This document shows, piece after piece, positions 1-8,757 of a stretch of DNA of 64,000 nt. The DNA is from JAIBDK01 sp965261915. GTDB lineage: Bacteria; Pseudomonadota; Gammaproteobacteria; Arenicellales; Poriferihabitantaceae. Location: assembly GCA_965261915.1 (NCBI GenBank), contig CBDHDW010000013.1, positions 1,612,001-1,676,000 on the forward strand, written 5' to 3'. Within the stretch, counting starts at the first letter, position 1, and every line of letters begins with the position of its first letter. The position numbers and the translations under genes were made by a program. The notes beneath the pieces were generated by a model. The model was not told the DNA's origin, ran no database searches, and was given only the letters and a program-made list of their open reading frames with translations.

Positions 1-365
1 TCACCGCTGCATTGGGTTTCCATGAGGAATTGCCTCCACTCGTGCCGCCAAAACCCGGAAGACGGGGGCGCAAGAAGCAGCGGACAGGACATAATCTGGC
101 GTTACGATTACGCGATCGCAAGGAAGGCACCCTACGCTTTCTGACAGATCCCGACGTACCCTTCACAAACAACGAAGCTGAACGCGACCTGCGGATGATG
201 AAACTACGTCAGAAAATATCGGGCGGGTTCAGGTCTGAACAAGGGGCAGAGGATTTTGCCACCCTGCGCAGCGTCATCACAACGGCGAGAAAACAAGGAT
301 GGAACATCATCGAAACACTGATGATGCCTGCCGATCAGATTATCGCAACACTGAAATACGCTTAA
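1..365 (+). CDS. IS66-family transposase TnpC, C-terminal fragment (window edge)
   Basis: The open frame runs from the window start to a TAA at 363-365 and encodes the last ~121 residues of the DDE transposase. It includes the NNEAERDLR segment carrying the final catalytic Glu. It is almost identical to the C-termini of the three complete copies and ends ATLKYA, like the copy at 8777, whereas the copies at 3482 and 22577 end AKLKYA. Whether the whole gene is intact cannot be judged. Like the other copies it is presumably a single-gene IS66 (no tnpA/tnpB), as in the ISBst12-type subgroup. Confidence 0.9.
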   Translation, partial: TAALGFHEELPPLVPPKPGRRGRKKQRTGHNLALRLRDRKEGTLRFLTDPDVPFTNNEAERDLRMMKLRQKISGGFRSEQGAEDFATLRSVITTARKQGWNIIETLMMPADQIIATLKYA

Positions 366-384
366 AAACAACCTGGGCAGTTAC
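1..384 (+). mobile_element. IS66-family element, right part only (copy A)
   Basis: This is the 3' part of an IS66-family insertion sequence whose left part lies before the window. It ends at 384 with CCTGGGCAGTTAC, the reverse complement of the GTAACTGCCCAGG end seen on three complete copies (3463, 8758, 22558). GTAA-starting ends are typical of IS66. This copy is in the opposite orientation to the other three. Its outer flank (from 385, GATAAATT) would be half of an 8-bp target duplication, but the partner is outside the window. Confidence 0.9.
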
Positions 385-398
385 GATAAATTGACATA

Positions 399-419
399 AA
401 GTTGGTTTTTATCCAACTT
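399..419. repeat. Short perfect hairpin next to IS30-like end
   Basis: AAGTTGG (399-405) and CCAACTT (413-419) form a perfect 7-bp stem around a T-rich 7-nt loop. It lies between the IS66 end at 384 and the 27-bp repeat at 418-444. It could be the outer part of an IS30-like end or a weak terminator; there is no T-tract after the stem. Confidence 0.4.
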
Positions 420-444
420 GAATTCACATAATAAGTGCAACACT
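418..444 (+). repeat. 27-bp direct repeat, copy 1 (IS30-like left end)
   Basis: This 27-bp sequence recurs perfectly at 2406-2432, and its first 15 bases (TTGAATTCACATAAT) recur at 3408-3422. At 2406 it stands about 50 bp upstream of an IS30-family transposase relic, so it is most simply the terminal sequence of an IS30-like element. No transposase follows this first copy. The body of that element has been lost or replaced by the nuclease-like genes that follow. Confidence 0.6.
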
Positions 445-519
445 AGCGAATTGATTTATCCGAGTTGGTATGTTGGTCTTTATACTGCTGGATTACCGCT
501 GATTTGTTATGTGATTGCT

Positions 520-1334
520 TCATCGCTTGGTATTCGTGGCAAGTACCGCTCGCATTGTGGACTTAAACAAATCAGCCCAAGTCAGCCAACCCATGTTGTT
601 TGCCACGTCTTGTGTCGGCGGTGCTTCTATCCCTTCAAGCACATCTCTTAATGGTCGTAAACTATTGTTCCGCCCGAGTTTATAGTATTTAAACCACCAT
701 GCACTAAGCCATTTATCCTTATAGCGACAGCCTGTTCCTGTCAGTGCCGTTTCCTTGTTTTTTTCCGATTCATTTTATCGACGGGCGCAATATCCAGAAA
801 CACAAAGAAAAACGCCTGCCCATCCGTGAGTGAATCAAGCCCCACCCTGAGCTTTTTAGCGATTTGATCGTGAGGCTTTTTAGGCGAATCTGCGGGGCTT
901 AGCGAGCAGTAAAGTTTTCCCTCAATAAATATGAGTATTCTGGGTGCTTCAATACTGGCATCTATTTCAGTAACCTCTTTAGTGGATTTGCCAGTATAGT
1001 CTTTTCCGACAATTATCTTTATGTCCTCATTGGCGATACCGCGTTTACGAAACGATAAAGGACTAACGTCTTGGAACGGTCGGAACGAATCCTCCAATAT
1101 CTCATCCAGCACCGCTACTTTATCTATATGTGGGTAATTTTCCAGCAGGTCAAAACACGACCAAGTGAGTGCGTCTTCGCTATTCGAGCTGAACCCATGT
1201 TCCAGCTTATGTTGCCCGATTTTTGGATGGGTTTTTTTGAGGAATTTCGCTAGTGCTTTTTCTCGCCCCGGAAGAATCACATGATTGCGCTGGTATGTTG
1301 AGTATCTTGGGTATTTTAGTTTTTCGTCTGTCAT
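520..1334 (-). pseudogene. PD-(D/E)XK nuclease-like protein, frameshifted at an A7 run
   Basis: The start at 1334 opens a 197-codon frame that stops at 741. Shifting one base back in the seven-A run at 758-764 gives a protein-like continuation to a TGA at 520-522, for about 271 residues in all. The extension is rich in W, K and L and looks like real coding sequence. Glu53, Asp125 and the Glu138-x-Lys140 pair are spaced like a PD-(D/E)XK nuclease core (E, then D, then ExK after hydrophobic strands); this is inferred by eye. No precise family was recognised. The gene lies among IS remnants and defence-like genes. The shift could be a decay mutation, a sequencing indel or, less likely, programmed slippage. 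Confidence 0.5.
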
Positions 1335-1734
1335 AGAAGTTCCTTAATCACATTAAAATCAAGCAACGGACATTGTCATAAAAACCATATAACATGCTCA
1401 ACATTCAGGGCATTCAACCCATAAGAGACCTTTGAATAATTGTCGGGAGTGCGGCTTCAGTCGCGCAAAACCGTTGTAGATGGCGAGACTTATGTGCGGG
1501 ATGCGGGCAGATAACTGCTCCTGCGCCACCTTCACTTTCGCCATCGAGACTATGCAAGAAACCCTTGCTATGTTGCGTTACATGTGGAAAACCCTAACTT
1601 CTGAAAAGTAGCGGGGTGTTTCATATGGCGGACACCGCTGATGAATAGAGTACGGTAGGTTTTACGTCACCAGGTAACTTCGGTGCTATGCAGCCATATC
1701 CCCTTTCCAGACAATCCGCCTCCAGCTCAATGAA
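1335..1734. other. Intergenic stretch with IS scraps
   Basis: No complete gene is visible. AGAGACCTTTGAATAATTG near 1426 resembles the end of the IS5-like relic at 22008 (AGAGACCTTTGCATAA). GTTACATGTGGAAAACCCT near 1583-1602 recurs at 16559-16578. On the minus strand a short stretch around 1440-1540 reads as protein-like sequence but has no start. The region reads as a patchwork of mobile-element fragments. Confidence 0.4.
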
Positions 1735-2388
1735 TTAGATTGTCATCGAAAGCGTGCGTGCGATATTTGAAAGAGTTGGCTTTAATTTCCGCCAATTTTG
1801 ATCACCTTTATTAAATGCTTTCCAGTAATCGGATCGTCCTAGAACGATGATTTCCGGAGGTACGCGCTTCAGTAACGGATAACCGCTACTTTGTAATTCC
1901 TTGCTGACATCCTCCATATTCGCCTTAATCATAGCTGCATAAACCAGGGCTTCAAGCGTCGCCCCAAGCGACGTACCACCTTTTACTTTCAACTCGACAA
2001 TCGCGAGCCGCTCGTCGTCAATCAGCCCAAGAATATCGACTTTTCCAACCCCTTTATCTGGCCCCACAGACTTTAGTGGCCCTTGGTAGTCCAGAAACTC
2101 TATTTTATTTCCATTTTGCAGGAATAATGCTTCCGGCTTGAACTTATACCAGAGGGCAATCGCCAAATGTTCCTCGACTCGATTGCTTCCCTTTTTGAAG
2201 TCGTGTTTACGTTCGTCGGGTAAATATTTGAGACCTTTTGCCTATCGCTTGGGGGACATTGATTCGACTTTCTGCAATTGTTTAGCCAGACAATCTATAT
2301 CCAATTTAACGCCATAGTCGACGAACTCCGACTTATTGTTGGCAGGCTTTTGCCTAATCTGATCGATAAGATCACTTAATTCCGTCAT
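1735..2388 (-). pseudogene. PD-(D/E)XK nuclease-like protein with in-frame TAG
   Basis: A GGAGAG ribosome-binding site precedes an ATG at 2388-2386. The frame runs 217 codons to 1735 but is interrupted by TAG at 2244-2242 (codon 49). Only the C-terminal ~143 residues would come from an internal start. The nuclease-like core is Asp118 in GKVDILGL followed by Glu132-Leu-Lys134 in AIVELKVKGG, a textbook D-(x)n-ExK arrangement, then a helix-forming LEALVYAAMIKA segment. The substrate is unknown. It lies on the same strand as the other broken nuclease-like gene, about 400 bp upstream of it. The reading frame on both sides of the stop is protein-like, so this is probably a recent nonsense mutation. 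Confidence 0.55.
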
Positions 2389-2405
2389 ACGTCTCTCCAC
2401 ATTGC

Positions 2406-2432
2406 TTGAATTCACATAATAAGTGCAACACT
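2406..2432 (+). repeat. 27-bp direct repeat, copy 2 (IS30-like left end)
   Basis: This is a perfect second copy of the sequence at 418-444, in the same orientation. Here it sits just upstream of an IS30-type transposase relic beginning near 2482, as expected for an IS30-family terminal repeat. The two copies bracket the broken nuclease-like genes (445-2405). Confidence 0.6.
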
Positions 2433-2481
2433 CCTAAGTCAGTCAAAGGGTACACTCGTACTCTTTTAACTGACGAGATAG

Positions 2482-2759
2482 ACCCATTTGACTGAACACG
2501 AAAGAGACCACATTGACCTCATGAATAAGCAACATTGTACCCTAACAGGAATCGCTAAAACCAGGGGCAGAAGTTAAGTCAACCATCCGCCGTGAAATTA
2601 AACGCAATACCAATACGGAGGGGCGGTAACGGCTATCGCTACAAACAAGCCCACCGCTTTGCCCAAACGAGGCATCAGCAAAAGCCCAAGCACATCAAAC
2701 TCAATGACGAGTTAAAGCTTCATATTCAACAAAAGCTTGCGCTGTATTTGAAGTCCTGA
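2482..2759 (+). pseudogene. IS30-family transposase, N-terminal relic
   Basis: Patching several small indels gives a recognisable IS30 N-terminus. It starts with HLTEHERDHIDLM, continues through an HTH_38-like stretch with STIRREIKRN, then GGYRYKQAHRFA and a basic linker, and ends at TGA 2757-2759. The DDE catalytic domain is absent, so it cannot transpose. It is flanked on the left by the 27-bp repeat. The frame breaks, for example near the TAA at 2574-2576, show long-standing decay. Confidence 0.65.
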
Positions 2760-2949
2760 ACAAATTAGCGGTCGGCAAGAAAATGGAGGGAAACATCCGT
2801 ATTAGCACCGAATATCGGAATACGCACCGCAACCAAGCTGATAAACACCCACAACACACTGGAAAACGTGTTGGTTGCCGCCGCCAACATGCCCGGAAAA
2901 CTCGGCGGCAAACTATGCAGTGGCAAGACGATGCCCACCTCGCATACCA

Positions 2950-3403
2950 ATTATTCACCTTGAACCCGTTCGCTATCTTGTCGCTGAATGAACGGTTCAA
3001 TGTAACTCGTAAAATAGAACAAATACCGACGCGTATTAGACAAAGAATCGATGAAATTCATCGCTCTTTTATATTCAGCAATTGGATGTCGGTTATCGCA
3101 CTATCCCGCTGTCTGTTGGAATATGCCATCATTGACAGAAAATCTTGCCTCGGGCTTGAAATTTATCGTGACGAAAACAAAACAAGGAAGAAGTCGCTCA
3201 GATAGTTGGTTGCCGATGTAAAAGAAAAGAAACCGGACTTGGCGAACACCTTGCATGACAGTATGGAGGGTATCATTGATGCTGGAAACAGCGTGATGCA
3301 CCCTCCTCAAGACAGGGTTGGATCATTCCCTCCCAACAAGCAGGCGGCTAAAACCTGTATTGATGACATTGTAAAAATCATCAGCACGCTATACAGTTTA
3401 TAG
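2950..3403 (+). pseudogene. DUF4145-like helical protein, C-terminal fragment with in-frame TAG
   Basis: A single frame reads through 2950-3403 except for TAG at 3203-3205. The first part has a helix with ALSRCLLEYAIIDR; the second has HDSMEGIIDAGNSVMHP. This is the pattern of DUF4145-type domains: a helical repeat with a basic/acidic helix and a conserved N-x-x-x-H-P motif. Such domains often accompany restriction or other defence proteins. The upstream part of the frame, joined to IS30 debris, is not convincing, so the true N-terminus is lost. No function is assigned beyond the domain resemblance. Confidence 0.4.
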
Positions 3404-3462
3404 CCTCTTGAATTCACATAATGAAACGTTGCTTCCCCTACTTAACCTTGTGAAAATAAAAC

Positions 3463-4986
3463 GTAACTGCCCAGGTTGTTTTTAAGCGTATTTCAGTTTT
3501 GCAATAATCTGATCGGCAGGCATCATCAGTGTTTCGATGATGTTCCATCCTTGTTTTCTCGCCGTTGTGATGACGCTGCGCAGGGTGGCAAAATCCTCTG
3601 CCCCTTGTTCAGACCTGAACCCGCCCGATATTTTCTGACGTAGTTTCATCATCCGCAGGTCGCGTTCAGCTTCGTTGTTTGTGAATGGCACGTCGGGATC
3701 TGTCAGAAAGCGCAGGGTGCCTTCCTTGCGATCGCGCAATCGTAATGCCAGATTATGTCCTGTCCGTCGCTTCTTGCGCCCCCGTCTTCCGGGTTTTGGC
3801 GGCACGAGTGGAGGCAATTCCTCATGGAAATCCAATGCTGCGGTGATGATCCTGTCGTATCGCCGATTGATAAGCGCAACAAGCGGCGTTGAAACCGCCA
3901 CGCCCTTATCCCGCGCGGCCTGTGTGACATGGTGCGCACGCCGCAGTAGCCTTTGCATCTGACCAGCCCAATCTTCCTGTTCTATTTCGACCAACGCTTG
4001 CAGTTCCCGTAAATGGTGTGCATTGCACAACGCATGGGTAACACCATCCAGCGTGAAGTAGGGCTGCCAATGATCATGCACGATACAGCCCGTGAGATTG
4101 GATAACAGATTACCGCGTTTGCTGCTGACCCGGTAGAAAGCCAGAAGCGGTGTACAGGCAACGTGAAGCCATTGCAGGCACCCCGTAATCCGGAAACCCG
4201 TCTCGTCAAGATGTTTGACGTGGACCTGTTGGGCGATCACATCCTGCAGGTGAGAAGCAACCCCCTTGAGCCGCTCTGATGCTTTGCGGTTCATGGCGGC
4301 CACAGTGGCAGGAACCAAAGGGGCATTGAACAAATCGGCCATTATTTGCGCCAGTCTGTCTTCCGGCAGGAAATGGGCGCATTGGAGATATGTTGCCACT
4401 CCGGCAATGCGTGGCCCGTACTGCACGGGTGCCTTCACCTCCAGAGGAAACGCCGCCTTGGTTGTTTCCCCACAGTGGCCGCAAAGGCAGACATGTGCCC
4501 TGTGTTCCGTTGTCACCAGAGGCTGTGGCTCGGGCAGGTCAAACACCTGTCGTGCGGCGTAATCCTCTGCCATTGATGGCGACAGCGGTGTGCCACATTG
4601 CCCGCAGACAGAAGGAAAGTGATCTTCAACATGATCGGGATCTGCCGTTTGGCACAGGGTGCTTCCCTTGTGGCCTTTCTGCCCGCCTGACTTTTTACCG
4701 GATTTTCTCCGCAGACTTTTGGTTCTGGGTTCAGCCTTGGGCTTCTTTAGGCCGTCGCTTGAAGGCGGCTTGCTACTGTTGCTGCTGTTCAAGCTGAGGC
4801 GACGCTCAAGGTCTTCAATGCGAGCCACAAGCAGGGCTATCGTTTGTGCATTCTTCTGCTTCAGCTCTTCATAAGCCTCAACGGAAACATAACCTTTGGG
4901 GGCGTTTGAAAAAATCATAATCTTAATGAATCACATCGGGATTCCTCAGGCAAGAGAATTATTCCTTAGGGTACCTGGGCAGTTAC
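3463..4986 (-). mobile_element. Complete IS66-family element (copy B), 1524 bp
   Basis: Both ends begin GTAACTGCCCAGGT (inverted). The element is flanked by a perfect 8-bp target duplication, AATAAAAC, at 3455-3462 and 4987-4994, the size expected for IS66. It carries one gene, tnpC, on the minus strand, and no tnpA or tnpB. The insertion lies exactly before the ATG (4995) of a restriction-like relic. Confidence 0.95.
3482..4918 (-). CDS. IS66-family transposase TnpC (intact, copy B)
   Basis: This 478-residue DDE transposase cuts and joins the IS ends. In order it has a coiled-coil start (residues ~10-45), a LSLNSSNSSKPPSSD linker, a basic stretch, an IS66-type zinc finger with CGQC and CGHC pairs (~105-155), and the DDE_Tnp_IS66 catalytic region with HLDETGF, the CNAHHLREL stretch and the terminal NNEAERDLR. 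The frame is unbroken, so the enzyme is potentially active. It differs from the copy at 8777 in lacking three residues (9 bp) in the coiled coil, a deletion shared with the copy at 22577. Confidence 0.95.
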   Translation of the reverse strand: MIFSNAPKGYVSVEAYEELKQKNAQTIALLVARIEDLERRLSLNSSNSSKPPSSDGLKKPKAEPRTKSLRRKSGKKSGGQKGHKGSTLCQTADPDHVEDHFPSVCGQCGTPLSPSMAEDYAARQVFDLPEPQPLVTTEHRAHVCLCGHCGETTKAAFPLEVKAPVQYGPRIAGVATYLQCAHFLPEDRLAQIMADLFNAPLVPATVAAMNRKASERLKGVASHLQDVIAQQVHVKHLDETGFRITGCLQWLHVACTPLLAFYRVSSKRGNLLSNLTGCIVHDHWQPYFTLDGVTHALCNAHHLRELQALVEIEQEDWAGQMQRLLRRAHHVTQAARDKGVAVSTPLVALINRRYDRIITAALDFHEELPPLVPPKPGRRGRKKRRTGHNLALRLRDRKEGTLRFLTDPDVPFTNNEAERDLRMMKLRQKISGGFRSEQGAEDFATLRSVITTARKQGWNIIETLMMPADQIIAKLKYA

Positions 4987-4994
4987 AATAAAAC

Positions 4995-5135
4995 ATGAAA
5001 TTCTTCTTTGAACCCAACCCAAATCACCAGCTAAAAGTAATATCTACGGTTGCAGGTGTTTCGGGGATTTTCCAAAGTGCGCCGCGTGTGCGACCCGATG
5101 AACGCCTAAGGCTTGGCGACGTTTCGAGACAGTGA
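4995..5135 (+). pseudogene. Restriction-helicase-like N-terminal relic
   Basis: ATG 4995 opens a 46-codon frame whose first ~20 residues (MKFFFEPNPNHQLKVISTV) resemble the start of type III/BPTD_3080-like restriction endonuclease or helicase subunits, which typically begin with F-x-F-E-P-N-x-x-x-Q-x-x-A-I. Similarity is lost after that, and TGA follows at 5133-5135. IS66 copy B lies between this ATG and everything upstream. The call rests on a short motif only; a chance resemblance is possible. Confidence 0.3.
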
Positions 5136-5273
5136 TTACAGCCATGCCAGCGACACCATCCGGAGTTCTGCTCCATTGGTGATTCAAAGAGCCGCATAGG
5201 CTGCCGCAAGCAGATGGCAGGATGGCGGAATTTCAGTGTTTATTCGCTTATCGCAAAGTCGATTCGGGTATCA

Positions 5274-5328
5274 TTGTGTGCAACATTGGCGAGTTATAAT
5301 CCAAAAAAACTCACCACAGGGATAAAAT
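5274..5328 (+). promoter_or_regulatory. Putative promoter and RBS of the helicase-nuclease gene
   Basis: A consensus TATAAT lies at 5295-5300, with TTGTGT at 5274-5279 as a weak -35 (15-bp spacer). An AGGGA ribosome-binding site at about 5318-5322 precedes the ATG at 5329. This suggests that the helicase has its own promoter immediately after the restriction-like relic. Confidence 0.45.
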
Positions 5329-8300
5329 ATGTGCGAAAACGCCGAAAAAATTGACCGCCTAGATAAACTTCTTGCCTATGTACTTCAACTGGGAAGACTC
5401 AGGCAAACACCTACTTTCAAAATAGAGCAATATAAACAACTGAATATTTGGGAGCATGAACTAAAAGGGAGAATCGGAATCCAGCATAATATTGATGATG
5501 ATGGCGTTTCTATCTGGTTGAAAATTGAGCGATTACAGAGAATAGCTCCACCGCCGATTCCTGAACAAATACAAGAATGGGTCACTGTTATAAATGATCC
5601 GACAAGTGAACCACAAATTAAAGATGAGTTAATCAAAACTCTGCCAGCACAAGAAGCTATAGAGCTTGTCAGCAATGGAAAGGTTTTAGCGGCGGACGTG
5701 CTAGAACCTCCAATAGAACAAATCGGTACAATAGAAAAGAAAGATGTGATATTTAGACGCAAAAATAATCAAAAAATTGCAGCTTGTATTGACGATTATC
5801 TTCTTGAACAATACTGGCCCTGGCAAGAAAAAGAAAAACCGCGCAGAGAAACTATTAAAATATACGATTCTTTATATAGCCTGCAACAAACTATTGAAGC
5901 ACAAGGTGATGAACAGCCGATTGAACTAATTTGGGGTATTGGCATTAGCCGATGGAGATACGATGGACACCAAATAAATCACCCTTTATTGGAACAGCCA
6001 ATTGAGATTGAAGTTAATACAAAAGATGGCTCAATATTAATTCATCCTAGAAATATTGACCCAATAATTTCTCTTGAAGCATATTATGCCTTAGGAAACC
6101 CAGGAGTTGATGCACTATCATTGTTTTGTAAAGGACATTTTTCTCAAATACCAGAAGATATAGAATTTTCCCCTTATATAAACGCAAGTTTTGAGCCAGT
6201 CCTGAGGCAGGCAGCAACGTGTTTGAGTAATAATGGAATCTATTGGCCAGATAACAACCCCGACACGAAAAATCGTCAGCCAAATAATATAAGTGAATCG
6301 CTTGAAATCACAGATAGTTGGGTAATTTTTGCAAAGCCAAGAAGCTCTACAGCATTGATTAAGGATGTTGAGTGTTTGCAGACAAAACTTGAAGAGTTGA
6401 GAGCTAATGGAGGCCGAATCCCAAATCTTGCAGAAAAATTCGTCACAGAATTATCGAATGAAACGCCATTACAAGACAATGGCAGGGGGTTGCCGAACGG
6501 AAATTTGCCGAACGCTGGCTTAAACACACCAACCGAGTTATTTTTTCCTAAAGCCTTTAATGATCAGCAGGTTAAAATAATAGATACACTAGAAAGAAAC
6601 GATGGTGTGGTGGTTCAAGGTCCCCCCGGCACAGGAAAAACACATACCATTGCTAACATAGTTTGTCATTACTTGGCTACCGGAAGGCGTGTTCTTGTTA
6701 CATCTAAAGGCGAACCGGCATTATCCGTATTGCAAGAACAAATACCTGAGGAATTAAGGGGTTTAACAATCAGTCTTCTGACAAATGAAAGACAAGGCAT
6801 GGAGCAGATTGAAAATGCCGTTCAATCGTTAGAAAGGTTAGCAAGCGACACTGACTTAGTGCAATTAAGGCGAGAAGTAAAGCATAATGAGCAGGTAGTT
6901 CAACAGATCAAACAAAAACTTAACCAAATTGATCAGCAAATAAAAGAATGGGGGCGAAAACAGTTTGCTCCCATTGAAGGCAGGCTAACGAATGCAGCTC
7001 CAAACATAACACCAATGGAGTTAGCTAAACAGGTAATGAATGATCAAGATGGTCATGATTGGTTCGCTGATAAACTAGGGTCATCCGAGCAATACACACC
7101 ACAATTCAATAATGCTGATATTGCTAAAATTAGAACCGCACGAAGAAGGGTAGGCGAAGATATTGTCTATGTGGGCAGACACATTCCAAATGTTCAAGAT
7201 TTGCCAGACGGTGCAAATATACTAGCCATCCATAATGATCTTTCAAAATCCGCAAATATAGCGCAGGATTTACAAAACGGTAATATTCCACCTCTCGCTG
7301 TTTCGGTTAATAACGCCATTGAACGAGCAAAATTAATTGGAGTACAGTTAAAAGATTGTTCTGCTCTTCTTGAAAAATTTGAAAGCGATCATGAAAACTA
7401 TCATTGGCTAAAACAACTATATCGCTCATGGATTGGGAATATTAAAAAGCCTGATAATAATGCTGAATTATTTGACGAGTTATTAACAACGCTATCTACT
7501 CTAGTGAAGCAGAGGGCGCAATTTGTTACAACTCGTGTGCAGCTACCAGACCCATCTGCTTGCTTCGAAAATGTAACTATAGCCCTAACCAATCTTGCAG
7601 GTGGAAACAGGGCATTTGGTTTGTTGCCATTTGTCAAAAAAGAAACAAAAATAATCATAAAACAAGCTAGGGTAGATGGAGAAATTCCAACAAATCAACA
7701 GCAGTGGCGGCAGGTGCTTGATTACACGACTTTTCAGGATAATGCAAAAAAATTTGCAGAGAAGTGGAATCATGCTGGACAAGAGATTGGTTTGCCGAAA
7801 TTTGTGTATCGCTATGGCGGCAAATTTGGAAACATCTATAACACTTGCGAGTGGATTAACAAGGCAAAAGGCATCGCAAGCAGGCACTCTGCGCTACGCC
7901 AAGAAGTCAAATTGTTGTTTCCAGTTGGAATTGATGCTACCAGTCTAGGAGCAGACCGCTCTGAAATTGATAAAACTATTCATGCTATTGAACAAAACCT
8001 CTCCTGTATAAATTTGCAGTCACAGCGTGAAAAATTAACAGATTTAACAAACAAACTTGAAAACTCTGATGGTGAAATTGCGGAAGAATTAAGGAACTTT
8101 ATTACTAATACCATAGGTAATACAGCATGCGAACAAAATGAAGTTAGCGAAAAATGGCAAAAATTAATTGCCGAGCTAAATAGAATAAATCGAATTTTGG
8201 TCGATTTGGCAGTTATTAAAGGAATTGCGGATAAAATACAGGCTTCTGGAGCGCGCATCTGGAGCGAAAAATTAAAAACAGAACCATTGTTAACAATAGA

Positions 8301-8757
8301 GGATGCGTTAACACCAACAGATTGGCATCAAACATGGAAGTGGAAACAGTGCGAACAGTATTTGCATGAAATCGATGGGCGCGAGCAAATTAAGAGACTA
8401 TCAAAAGACAGATCAAGCCTTGATAATCGTCTGAAGCAAACATTCTCTGAACTTGTGCGACTAAAAACAAATATTGGTCTGCATAACAGCATGACCGATC
8501 ATGTCAAAGGTGCTTTGACACGTTTTGTGACGGCAGTTGGCAGGATTGGCCGAGGCACCGGAATACGCGCACCCAGGTATCGGAGAGACGCTTACCGGGC
8601 AATGCAAGAATGTTATGACGGCGTGCCCTGTTGGATTATGCCTACTTGGCGTGTGAGCGAAAGCTTACCATCTGCCTTTGGTGCATTTGACTTGGTTATT
8701 ATTGATGAGGCATCACAATCCGATATAACAGTATTGCCTACAATATTGAGAGCAAAG

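Noticed and set aside
418..651. 77-codon plus-strand frame after the first IS66 end
   Set aside because: It starts inside the 27-bp repeat and runs antisense to the frame-corrected nuclease-like gene; its composition is not protein-like.
2701..3000. Minus-strand frames between the IS30 and DUF4145-like relics
   Set aside because: One frame has a hydrophobic stretch, but no family pattern, start context or conservation could be supported.
2242..3205. Several in-frame TAG codons (2242-2244, 3203-3205, 23774-23776) as possible stop-codon recoding
   Set aside because: Intact genes such as nuoB, nuoG and nuoK end normally with TAG, and the TAGs occur only in decayed or mobile genes, so nonsense mutation is the better explanation.
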